A program made the position numbers and the translations under genes. 64,000 nt of DNA, from NCBI GenBank assembly GCA_964236105.1, contig CAXSBC010000005.1:247015-311014 (forward strand), written 5' to 3'. Within the stretch, counting starts at the first letter, position 1. Each line of letters begins with the position of its first letter. The DNA comes from Lichenicola sp964236105 (lineage in GTDB: Bacteria > Pseudomonadota > Alphaproteobacteria > Acetobacterales > Acetobacteraceae). Positions 50,541 to 59,261 of this stretch are shown in pieces. The notes under the pieces were generated by a model that worked only from the letters and a program-made list of their open reading frames with translations, was not told the origin of the DNA and did not search any database.

Positions 50541-51698
50541 TCAGCGCAGTTCCAGGAACGCCAGCACCGAGGCCGGCCAGTCCGCCAGCTCCGCTCCGTG
50601 ACGGCAGAACAGGGCATAGGTCAGCCGCTCGTAGCCGAAGCCGACGCAGGCGCTGAACAGCTGGGAGCCCCGATCCGTGTAGTCGTAGTTGCGGCTGAAG
50701 AAGTCGTTATGCAGGTTGATGGAGGCGACCGCGACCTCGCGTCCGTCCGAGAGCGGCACCGCGACCTCGTATTTGAGGCGGTTCAGGCTCTGGATGATGG
50801 TCTTCTGCAGAGCGTCGTTGCAGAAGAACGGATCGTCCGCCGCCTTGATGTCGCAGGCGAGGTCGAGCGACGACATCAGCGCCGACATCTCGTCGACCAG
50901 CGCGTCGCGCTGCGCCAGCACGAAGGCCGGACTGCCGATCATCACGATCTCCCGCATCGTGTAGGCCGTCAGACGGTCGAGCCTGCCCTCGGCGCTGCTC
51001 TCGTTGCGAAACACCTGACCGTGCATGGTGAACGTCTGGTCGCCGACGTCGCGCCGGCCGCGCAGCAGCCAGTAGCAGCAGTCGCACACGGTCGGCGCCA
51101 GCACGTTCTGCGCCGGCGCCACGCCGTTTTCCGCGGTGCAGGCGATCGCCACCGGTCCGGCGCCCTTGCGGAACCGTGCGGCGAACCGGTCGCGCGCCTC
51201 GAAGCTCGCCTCGACCCCGGAGGCCAGCAGGGGAAGCTGCGGGAAGTCGTGGAAATAGTCGATCTCCTGCAGGACCGGCACCGGCCAGAGCGGCGGATAG
51301 GACAGCTCCGTCGCCTGGTGCGCGCCGGCGATCGCGATCACCCTGGCGTCGATCGCCGTGCGCACACGCAGGAAGTCGCCCTGGAAGGCGAACAGTCCGG
51401 GCCCGAGCCGCTGGACCTCGCCCTTCGCCTCCAGCAGCGGCTGCGGATCGACGACCTCGCGCGGCGATACCGTGCGGACGAACAGGGAGTCGCTCGATGC
51501 GTAGCGGCGCGCCCGCACGATGCGCCTGAGCATGAGCTGCAGGCTTTCCACCGGCGTGTCCTCCCGGACCGCGATCTCCAGGCCGTCCGCCGTCTGGCTC
51601 ATCTCCTCGAGGTCGAAGCTGTGCCGTAGCATCAGGCCCAGCTGAGACATGTCCTCGTCGCCGAGCCTCTCGGACAGGGTGATTCGCGCGCGGGTCAT
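50541..51698 (-). CDS. Amino acid:[carrier protein] ligase (SerRS-like class II synthetase core)
   Basis: 385 residues. It has the class II synthetase catalytic core without a tRNA-binding coiled coil. Motif 2 is FRNESSAEGRLDRL and motif 3 GFGYERLTYAL. Cys residues in CDCCYWLL and SACVGFGYERL match the positions of the zinc ligands in the known SerRS-like amino acid:carrier protein ligases of Bradyrhizobium and relatives, which load Gly or Ala onto a carrier's phosphopantetheine through an aminoacyl-adenylate. Overlaps the hydrolase stop by 4 bases, and the carrier gene follows at 58 bases. Gly or Ala is the likely substrate by family; not proven. Confidence 0.9.
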   Translation of the reverse strand: MTRARITLSERLGDEDMSQLGLMLRHSFDLEEMSQTADGLEIAVREDTPVESLQLMLRRIVRARRYASSDSLFVRTVSPREVVDPQPLLEAKGEVQRLGPGLFAFQGDFLRVRTAIDARVIAIAGAHQATELSYPPLWPVPVLQEIDYFHDFPQLPLLASGVEASFEARDRFAARFRKGAGPVAIACTAENGVAPAQNVLAPTVCDCCYWLLRGRRDVGDQTFTMHGQVFRNESSAEGRLDRLTAYTMREIVMIGSPAFVLAQRDALVDEMSALMSSLDLACDIKAADDPFFCNDALQKTIIQSLNRLKYEVAVPLSDGREVAVASINLHNDFFSRNYDYTDRGSQLFSACVGFGYERLTYALFCRHGAELADWPASVLAFLELR

Positions 51699-53494
51699 AT
51701 CGCCTCCCTGGGCAGCAGCGCCGGCCGCAGCTCCGCGGTCTCCTGCCGAAAGTGCGCCGGCAGCGGCGGCCGGTCCGACGTGCGGTTCAGGAACTCCAGC
51801 AGGATGTCCGCCACCTCGTCCTGCGCGCTGCCGAGCGTCACCGAGTGATCGAGCTCAGGCACGATCCTGACGGCATTTCCCGCAATCGCCGACAGCCGGT
51901 GTCCGTCGCGACCGAAATGCGCCGACAGCACGTCCAGTCCGGCATCGTCGGCCGCCATGACGACGAGAACCCGCGCTCCGCGCCGGCCGAGCCCGCGCAT
52001 GGCCTTGAGCGGCGCGCCGCGTTCGGTGGACCAGCCCGCGAGCCCGGCAGCGGTCTCGACACCGGCCGACAGGCGGCGGCGCGCATGCGCCTGCACCGTG
52101 CGGAGCGCGCGGCGCATGTCGAACTGGCGGCGCACCAGACGCTTCCATCCGCCGCGGCGGGACAGGGTGGCGATATAGAACCGGGCCGAGCGGGCGCTGG
52201 CCTGCATCAGCGTGTCGAGCGACTGCCCCGGCCGCCAGGAGAAGGTCGCCGGGTTGACCATCAGCAGCGTGTCGATCCGGGGGTCGCGCAGGCTCGCCTG
52301 CCAGGCATGGTAGCCGCCGGAGCAGATCCCGGCGGCGATGAAGGTGCGGTAGCCCAGTGTCTCGAGGGCATCGAGGGCGGCACTGATGTCGGAGATCCGA
52401 TCGGTGTCGTACAGATGGGTGGGGGCCTCGAACGCGCCGGACCCGCTATCGCCGAGCCCGCCGAAGTCGAAGCGCAGCGAGGCGATGCCCGCCGCCGCCA
52501 GCCGGCGCGCCAGGCGGACATGGAAGCGCGCGTGACCGTATCGCGGTCCGCCGCCGGCGTTGCCGATGACCACCACGCGGCCCGGCCGGATGTCGTCGCG
52601 CGGCTGGCACAGCGTGCCGAAGAGGTGGCGTGCGAACTGCAGCGGACGCTCCTGGAAGCAGCTGCCGCCCAGGACCGCCTCGTTGGCCGGATGTGCCAGA
52701 GCCTGGTCGGATCGTGCGACCGGCAGCGGCAGCCAGCTCCGGATCTCGTCCAGGCCGACGGCGGCACCTGCATAGCCGTCGCCGCCATATTCGGTGAACC
52801 GCTCGTAGCGCGCCTGTGCCACATCCATGCCGAGGCTCTCCATGTGGGAGGCCAGCCGGTCGCTTGCGCGCGAGGTGGACGAGCCGAGGATCAGGAGCCG
52901 CTTTCCCGGAGCGTCCCGCAGGGAGAAGACGCTCATGGCCTGCAGCGTCGAGGCCGCGCCGCCGGCCAGCGCGACGCCGTCGATTTCGAGCGTCGAGTCC
53001 GTCAGGCCCGGCCGATCGACCCCGAAGGAGGCCGCGATTCCCAGTTCGCGCAGGAACAGGCTGCCGGACGTCACCGGATCGATTGCCACGATGTCGTCGA
53101 TGCCTGGATGATCCGACGCCTTCAACAACGCGAACAGCGCGCCGAGGCGAAGGCCGCACAGCACGATCCTCTTCACACCTGTTCCACGCAGGAAGCCGAT
53201 GGCGTCGTCGATGCCCTGCATCCAGGCAGCGGCCGGATCTCCATCGACGACGTCCTCTGAATCTCCCGTTCCCGGATAATCGAACCGCAAGGTCGGATAT
53301 CCCGCCTGCGCCAGTTCGACCGCCAGCCGACGCAGCGTCGTGTGGCTGATCGGCGCGTCGCGACCGATCGCGGGACAGATCACGACACCGACCTCTCCGC
53401 CGCCGCCATGCAGCCATCCAAAGCAGCCCGAAAAAGCGACCGGCATCCCGTAGGTTTCGGGAACGGAAGCTTCTACATCAGCGACGTTTCTCAT
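51695..53494 (-). CDS. Tandem alpha/beta-hydrolase, both halves related to exosortase-associated hydrolases
   Basis: 599 residues made of two alpha/beta-hydrolase domains (about 1-265 and 290-599). Domain 1: FDYPGTGDSED and a nucleophile elbow reading GLRLG, so the Ser is Arg116. Domain 2: FDFGGLGDSGSG and elbow GICSG, nucleophile Cys391, with His in the C-terminal LDHSVTL. Domain 1 thus looks catalytically dead or altered and domain 2 a Cys hydrolase/acyltransferase. First gene of the operon with the ligase, carrier and condensation proteins, so a role in releasing or transferring a thioester-bound product is plausible. GTG 53497 is an alternative start. Confidence 0.85.
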   Translation of the reverse strand: MRNVADVEASVPETYGMPVAFSGCFGWLHGGGGEVGVVICPAIGRDAPISHTTLRRLAVELAQAGYPTLRFDYPGTGDSEDVVDGDPAAAWMQGIDDAIGFLRGTGVKRIVLCGLRLGALFALLKASDHPGIDDIVAIDPVTSGSLFLRELGIAASFGVDRPGLTDSTLEIDGVALAGGAASTLQAMSVFSLRDAPGKRLLILGSSTSRASDRLASHMESLGMDVAQARYERFTEYGGDGYAGAAVGLDEIRSWLPLPVARSDQALAHPANEAVLGGSCFQERPLQFARHLFGTLCQPRDDIRPGRVVVIGNAGGGPRYGHARFHVRLARRLAAAGIASLRFDFGGLGDSGSGAFEAPTHLYDTDRISDISAALDALETLGYRTFIAAGICSGGYHAWQASLRDPRIDTLLMVNPATFSWRPGQSLDTLMQASARSARFYIATLSRRGGWKRLVRRQFDMRRALRTVQAHARRRLSAGVETAAGLAGWSTERGAPLKAMRGLGRRGARVLVVMAADDAGLDVLSAHFGRDGHRLSAIAGNAVRIVPELDHSVTLGSAQDEVADILLEFLNRTSDRPPLPAHFRQETAELRPALLPREAI

Positions 53495-54544
53495 CACCGT
53501 AATCTTTTCGATATAATTAAAGGCGGCAGCATGATAGAGTGATAACGTCGCGATGGCGGGACAAGTTTCCCGATCACCGCGACGTGGTCGTCAGCAGCAG
53601 CTTGCTGTGTCAGCCGACCCAGGGTGCCGCGACATAGTTTTCCGCCCTGAAAGTCGCCTGCTACCTATACACAAATCCGATGATCGTCGAGTGACCATCC
53701 GGCGCCAGCATGGGTTCATGATCAGGATTGTCGGAATTTCTTTATTTATGACGCTGCTGTCGTCGGGCGATGCGGTCAAGTATCGTCTTGATCATCGTGA
53801 TGTGATCGCGTCGTTGCAGACGCGATCGCCGGCATCTCCATGCTCGAACCTATGCTGGTCCAACCCGGTCGACACGAGACACCATCATCTCCGCCCGACA
53901 GGAAAAAGCCGATGACAGAACAACAATCAGTCGGTTTCGACCGAAACGATGCCGGCGCCGGAATCGTCACCGCCTCTGTCTGCTCGGCCAGAGCCATGAT
54001 CGCTGCGGCGACGACCACAGTCTCGCATCCGGACTCAGTGGTCGCATCAGCTGGCGTCCTCGAGCCATAACCGGTCGCATTGTCGAGCACCGAACCGAAC
54101 CTGCAGGCTTCTTGCAGCGCCAGCCCGCGCCTGAAAGCCGAAGGAGAGGAACGTTGCGATCCAGTCGGGAATCGTCGTCTTTGAGGTTGCATCGCGATCA
54201 AACCGGGACAGCGTGCCGCCGATAATCAGTCCCCGGACCGGTGGAACGGCAATGCCGCAACGCTGGTCCGACAGAAGACGATTTGACTCTGGAACGATCA
54301 CGGGCTCGAGCCGAAGCCTCGTTGGCGTTGATCCCCACATTGCGTGCGAGCAGGTGATCACCGGCTTTCGGGATCTTCATGCGCAAAACGTTGGGTTTAC
54401 GTAACGGGCCGCAACGCCCACCTCGGCCTGCCGATCAGGACCGGCTTGCAGGGCCGCCGACATCCCGGACGACAGTCCGGAACGGCGATCCGCGTCGGGT
54501 TGTCTGAACCGTACGACCCCGATCGTTCCGCCAGGACAGCGAGA
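53495..54544. other. One-kilobase region with no recognisable gene, lower GC
   Basis: The GC content is visibly lower than in the surroundings (e.g. 53500-53780). Open frames at 53553-53915, 53840-54070 and 54047-54361 have no ribosome site, signal or familiar residues, so I do not call them. Close to 53495 on the minus strand an AT-rich stretch (TTTAATTATATC at 53511-53522) could be the -10 region of the hydrolase operon. It may be decayed acquired DNA. Confidence 0.5.
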
Positions 54545-57500
54545 TTAGTACACGTCGCGCAGATAGCGCTTCTGCCTCGTCAAGCTGGCGACATACGCAG
54601 CGGCCTCGTCCGCTCCCATGCCGCCATTCACCTGCACGATCTGGCGCAGCGTCGCGTCGACGTCGCGCGCCATCCGGCTGGCGTCGCCGCAGACATAGAC
54701 ATGCGCGCCATCCTGCAGCCAGCTCCACAGCCGCTCGCCCTGCTCGGCCATGCGGTGCTGCACGTAGATCTTCTCGTCCTGGTCGCGGGAGAAGGCGGTG
54801 TCGAGCCGGGCAAGCAGGCCGCTGCGCTGCATCGCCTCCAGCTCGTCGCGATAATAGAAGTCGGTCCCGGCGCGCTGCTCGCCGAAGAACAGCCAGTTGC
54901 GGCCGGCAGCGCCCGTCGCCTGCCGCTCCTGCAGGAAGGCGCGGAACGGCGCCACCCCGGTACCCGGGCCGATCATGATCATCGGCAGGGCCGGATCCGT
55001 CGGCGGCCGGAAATACGGCGATGTCTGCACGAAGATCGGCACCCGTGCGTCGGCCGCCCGGTCGGCCAGGAAGGTCGAGCACACCCCGCCATGTCGCCTG
55101 CCGTCGATGCCGTAGCGCACCGTCGAGACGGTGAGATGCACCTCGGTCGGATGCACCAGCGGGCTCGATGAGATCGAATAAAGGCGCGGCTGCAGGCGCT
55201 TCAGCAGGCCCAGCAGCTCGGTGGCCTCGGTCCGGATCGGGTAGCCGTGCAGCAGGTCGATGAACTGGCGTCCCCACAGCCAGTCGACACGATGGCTGCG
55301 TCGCTCCTCCAACAGCAGGTCGGTCAGGAAGCTGCTCTTCGAGCGGTCGGCCACGAACTGCAGCATCTCCGGCGTGGTCCTGGAGATCTCGAACCGGGTC
55401 GCCAGCGCCTCGGCGAGCGGCATCTCGCCCGCACCTGGCACCGGGACCGGCATCTCGGCCGCAAGATCCAGCGTCCGCAGCATGTCCGCCACCAGCGCCG
55501 GGTCGTTTCTGGGCCACACGCCCAGCGCGTCGCCGGCCTCGTAGGCGAACCGGCTGTCGGCCAGGTCGAACACGATCTGTCGCGTCTCCTTCTCCGAGCC
55601 GGCCGCGTTCAGCAGCCGGTTGCCGACCAGCCGGGCCCGGAACGGCTCGTTCCGGCCGAACCGGACCGCGGCGGCGCCGACCGGTCGCTGCGAGGCCTGC
55701 CGTTCCGGCAGGTCCTGGTCGGCGCGGTCGGTGGACCGGGCCGCCTCGGTGGACGCCGTTTCGCCGGCAGGCGTGGTGCCGGCCTGCAGTGCTGCGGTCA
55801 CCGTCTCCAGCCAGCCGCGTGCGGCCGCCTCGTAGTCCGGCTCGCAATCGATCCGGGGCGCCAGCCGTCTCGCCCCCAGCGCCTTCAGCCGCGCGTCCAG
55901 CTTGCGGCCGAAGCCGCAGAACTGGTCGTAGCTGGAATCGCCGAACGCCAGCACCGAGAAGCGCGTGCCGTCCAGCCGCGGCGCGCTGTCGGCCACGAGG
56001 CCGCTCCAGAGCGCCGCCCCGTTGTCGGGTGCGTCGCCGTCGCCGAAGGTGCTGGCCAGCAGCAGCAGGACCGGCGCGCCTGCCAGCTCCGCCGGCTGCA
56101 GCGCGTCCATCGCCTGCAGCCGCACCGGATGGCGCAGCGCCCGCAGTGCCTCGGCGCATTCGGCGGCAAATCCCTCCGCCTTGCCGAGCTGCGAGGCCCA
56201 GAGGATGGTCACCGGGATCGACGCCGCCTGCGTCTGCAGCACCGGCTCCGGGGGCGACGCCGCCGCCGGCGCGTCCGCCAGGGGCAGCACCCGGCAGAAC
56301 AGCCCCGCCAGCATGCCGTCGAGCAGCAGGCGCGTCTGCGGCCGCAGCGGCGCTGCTGCCGGCAATGCGGGGATGCCGTCGGCACGGCCCGCATCGGCAG
56401 CCAGCCCGGAGAGGTATCCCTGCATGTAGAGCCGCTCCTGAGGATCGAGCACGACCTCAGGCGCGCCATCGAGGCCGAGCAGCGTGCCGAACATCTCGCT
56501 GCGGCTCGTCTGGGGTTTCTTCTCCTGGATCTCGGCGAGCTGTGCCGCCACGCCGGCATCCGCCCGCCCCGTGCCGCCCGGCCGCTCGATCGGACCGGCG
56601 CGTGGCGCCGCCGGCATCGACGCCGTCGCCCGCGCGAGGGCGACCGCGCAGACCTTGAATTCCGGTTGCAGCGAGAGCGGATCGACCGCGTCGTTGGTGA
56701 CCGCGTTGATCGCCAGGTTCTCGCCGAACACGTCGCTCCAGTGGAACGGCGTGAAGCAGTTGCCCGGCTGCACCCGGTCGGTCACCACCGCCGGCAGGAT
56801 CGCCCGGCCGCGGCGCGAGCGGATCTCCACCGGGTCCCTGGCGGCGATGCCAAGCGCCGTCGCATCGTCGGGATGGATCTCGACGAAGGGGCCGGGATTG
56901 AGCCTGTTCAGCGTCGGCAGCTTTCCGGTCTTGGTCAGGGTGTGCCACTGGTGCTGCAGCCGGCCGGTGTTGAGTACGACCGGGAAGTCGTCGTCCGGCA
57001 GCTCGGCCGGCATCATGTGCGGCCGGGCGAAGAAGCGGGCCCGCCCGCTCTGGGTCGCGAAGACGAGGCGACCGTCGGCGGTCGCGCCGTCGCCTGCCTG
57101 TTCGAGATAGCGGATCGGATTGCGGTCGGTGTCGGTCCCGGGCGGGATCGGCCATTGCAGCGGCTGCGCCCGCAGCCGGTCGTGGCTGGCGCCGCGCAGG
57201 TCGTAGCCGGTCCTCGGGTTGGCGGCCTGCTTCAGCTCCTCGAACACCTCCGAGGCGGAGCCGAAGCTGAACCCGTCCGCGTAGCCCATCGCGCAGGCGA
57301 CGCGGGCGATGATCTGCCAGTCCGGCAGCGCCTCGCCGGGCGGCTCGACCGCCTGCTGCATCAGGGTCAGGTTGCGCTCGGAGTTGATCATCACCCCCTC
57401 GGCCTCCGCCCAGAGCGCGCCCGGCAGCATGATGTCGGCGTAGCGGTTGGTCTCGGTGTCCAGATAGGCGTCCTGGGTCACCACCAGCTCCGCCGCCTCC

Positions 57501-58771
57501 AGCGCCTCCACCACCGCCTCGCGGTTGGCCATGCTCGCCACAGGATTGGTGCAGATGATCCAGCAGGCCTTGATCCGACCGGCCCGCATCTCGTCGAACA
57601 GCCACACCGAGCCGTTGCCGCCGTCGCTGCGCAGGCTCGCCTCCGGCAGTCCCCACATCCGTTCCATGAAGCCGCGATCGGCCTCGATCTCCATCGAGCG
57701 CTGGCCGGGCAGGCCCGGGCCCATGTAGCCCATCTCGCGCCCGCCCATCGCGTTCGGCTGCCCGGTCAGCGAGAAGGGCCCGCTGCCCGGCCGGCAGATC
57801 TTGCCCATCGCCAGATGCAGGTTGCAGATCGCGTTGGTGTTCCAGGTGCCGTGGGTGCTCTGGTTCAGCCCCATGGTCCAGCAGCTCATCACCTCGGGCG
57901 CGGCACCGATCAGCGCGGCGGCGCGCTCGAGCTCGGCCTCGCCGATGCCGGTGATGCGGGCCACCGCGTCCGGCGGATATTCGGCGAGAAACGCCGGCAT
58001 CGCCTCCCAGCCCTCGGTGTTGCGCGCGATGAAGTCGGCATCGACATGGCCGTCGCGCAGCAGCAGGTGCAGCAGCCCGTTCAGCAGCGCCAGATCGGTG
58101 CCCGGCTTGAGCTGCAGGAACAGATGCGCCTTGTCGGCGGTGGCGTTGCGACGCGGATCGACGACGATCAGCGTCGCCCCCGCCTTCACCCGGTCCATCA
58201 TGCGCAGGAACAGGATCGGATGGCAGTCCGCCATGTTGGCGCCGATCACGAGAAACAAATCGGCGCGGTCGAAATCCTGATACGAGCCGGGCGGCCCGTC
58301 GGAGCCGAAGCTCAGCTTGTAGCCGGTGCCGGCACTGGCCATGCAGAGGCGCGAGTTGCTCTCCATGTTGCGCGTGCGCAGGTAGCCCTTGGCGAACTTG
58401 TTGGCCAGATACTGCGACTCCAGGGACATCTGTCCCGAGACGTAGAGCGCGATCGCATCCGGTCCGTGCGTGTCGCGGATCTCGCAGAGCCTGCGCGCCA
58501 CCTCCTCGATGGCGGCATCGACGCGGACCGGCACGTGGTCGCGACGGTCGCGCCCGCTGCCGTCGCGCCGCCGCACATAGGCGCGGTCCATGCGGCCGGG
58601 TGCCGCGATCGCCTGCGCGCAGGTGCTGCCCTTGGTGCAGAGACGTCCGAAATTGCTCGGATGCTGCTTGTCGCCGCTGAGCTTCACGACGCGGCCGTCC
58701 GCCACCTCCATGACGATGCCGCAGCCGACGCCGCAATAGGGACACACGCTCCTGACGGTGCGACCGCTCAT
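54545..58771 (-). CDS. nasA: Assimilatory nitrate reductase fused to a CysJ-like flavoprotein reductase
   Basis: 1408 residues. The N-terminal ~745 residues are a molybdopterin bis-MGD nitrate reductase with a [4Fe-4S] site at Cys10, 13, 17 and 45 (CPYCGVGC ... C) and the segments NMADCHPILFLRM and GLNQSTHGTWNTNAICNLH. After a linker comes a flavodoxin-like FMN domain (about 850-995, ILWASQLGKAEG) and a FAD/NADPH module (about 1045-1408, RLYSISSSP, GPGTGVAPFRAF, YLRDVY). The reductase can thus feed electrons from NADPH through FAD and FMN to the Mo site without a separate partner. Last gene of the narK-nirBD operon, 148 bases after nirD. Confidence 0.95.
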   Translation of the reverse strand: MSGRTVRSVCPYCGVGCGIVMEVADGRVVKLSGDKQHPSNFGRLCTKGSTCAQAIAAPGRMDRAYVRRRDGSGRDRRDHVPVRVDAAIEEVARRLCEIRDTHGPDAIALYVSGQMSLESQYLANKFAKGYLRTRNMESNSRLCMASAGTGYKLSFGSDGPPGSYQDFDRADLFLVIGANMADCHPILFLRMMDRVKAGATLIVVDPRRNATADKAHLFLQLKPGTDLALLNGLLHLLLRDGHVDADFIARNTEGWEAMPAFLAEYPPDAVARITGIGEAELERAAALIGAAPEVMSCWTMGLNQSTHGTWNTNAICNLHLAMGKICRPGSGPFSLTGQPNAMGGREMGYMGPGLPGQRSMEIEADRGFMERMWGLPEASLRSDGGNGSVWLFDEMRAGRIKACWIICTNPVASMANREAVVEALEAAELVVTQDAYLDTETNRYADIMLPGALWAEAEGVMINSERNLTLMQQAVEPPGEALPDWQIIARVACAMGYADGFSFGSASEVFEELKQAANPRTGYDLRGASHDRLRAQPLQWPIPPGTDTDRNPIRYLEQAGDGATADGRLVFATQSGRARFFARPHMMPAELPDDDFPVVLNTGRLQHQWHTLTKTGKLPTLNRLNPGPFVEIHPDDATALGIAARDPVEIRSRRGRAILPAVVTDRVQPGNCFTPFHWSDVFGENLAINAVTNDAVDPLSLQPEFKVCAVALARATASMPAAPRAGPIERPGGTGRADAGVAAQLAEIQEKKPQTSRSEMFGTLLGLDGAPEVVLDPQERLYMQGYLSGLAADAGRADGIPALPAAAPLRPQTRLLLDGMLAGLFCRVLPLADAPAAASPPEPVLQTQAASIPVTILWASQLGKAEGFAAECAEALRALRHPVRLQAMDALQPAELAGAPVLLLLASTFGDGDAPDNGAALWSGLVADSAPRLDGTRFSVLAFGDSSYDQFCGFGRKLDARLKALGARRLAPRIDCEPDYEAAARGWLETVTAALQAGTTPAGETASTEAARSTDRADQDLPERQASQRPVGAAAVRFGRNEPFRARLVGNRLLNAAGSEKETRQIVFDLADSRFAYEAGDALGVWPRNDPALVADMLRTLDLAAEMPVPVPGAGEMPLAEALATRFEISRTTPEMLQFVADRSKSSFLTDLLLEERRSHRVDWLWGRQFIDLLHGYPIRTEATELLGLLKRLQPRLYSISSSPLVHPTEVHLTVSTVRYGIDGRRHGGVCSTFLADRAADARVPIFVQTSPYFRPPTDPALPMIMIGPGTGVAPFRAFLQERQATGAAGRNWLFFGEQRAGTDFYYRDELEAMQRSGLLARLDTAFSRDQDEKIYVQHRMAEQGERLWSWLQDGAHVYVCGDASRMARDVDATLRQIVQVNGGMGADEAAAYVASLTRQKRYLRDVY

Positions 58772-58919
58772 GGATGTTCAGCCGCCTCCTGACGTGTCGG
58801 ATAGGCATGGCGCGCAGGCAGCGCAGGCCGGGTGCCGGGATCGACATGCGCAGCGCCGGTCGTGCCGCATCCGAGAACCTCGCCTGTGTCCCGACCGCCG
58901 AAGCGCCCGGCCTGAAGCG

Positions 58920-59261
58920 TCAGAAGACCGGCATCACTGCCGTCGCCGGCGCATCCACCGTGACGCTGATGGCGCCGTCGCCACCGACCGTCACCGGGTA
59001 TGTCGTGATCCGGCACTCGGTGTTGACGCCCTCGCCGCTGCGCAGGTCGTAGATCCGGTCGTGCAGCGGGCACATCACCGTGCCGGCGCCGGTGAGCCCG
59101 TCGGCAAGCGGTCCGAGCCGGTGCGGACATGCGGCCTGGGTCGCGAACACCGCGTCGCCCCGGAGACGGAACACCGCGATGCGCGTCCCGCCGACATCGA
59201 CCTGGCGACCCTCGCCCACCGGTATGTCGGCAAGGTGCGCGACGATCCGGGTGGTGCCCAT
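58920..59261 (-). CDS. nirD: Nitrite reductase small subunit NirD
   Basis: 113 residues, Rieske-like fold. Unlike E. coli NirD it keeps the Rieske ligands: CPHRL and CPLHD. The ATG at 59261 shares a base with the nirB stop (TGATG), so it is translationally coupled. With NirB it reduces nitrite to ammonia using NAD(P)H. In-frame GTG at 59264 is an alternative start. Confidence 0.93.
   Translation of the reverse strand: MGTTRIVAHLADIPVGEGRQVDVGGTRIAVFRLRGDAVFATQAACPHRLGPLADGLTGAGTVMCPLHDRIYDLRSGEGVNTECRITTYPVTVGGDGAISVTVDAPATAVMPVF

Noticed and set aside
53553..54361. Small open frames in the 53.5-54.5 kb gap
   Set aside because: No ribosome sites, no recognised residues; composition does not look coding.
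55247..58792. Long open frame on the plus strand (about 1180 codons) opposite the nitrate reductase gene
   Set aside because: Shadow of the strongly supported reductase; no domain content.
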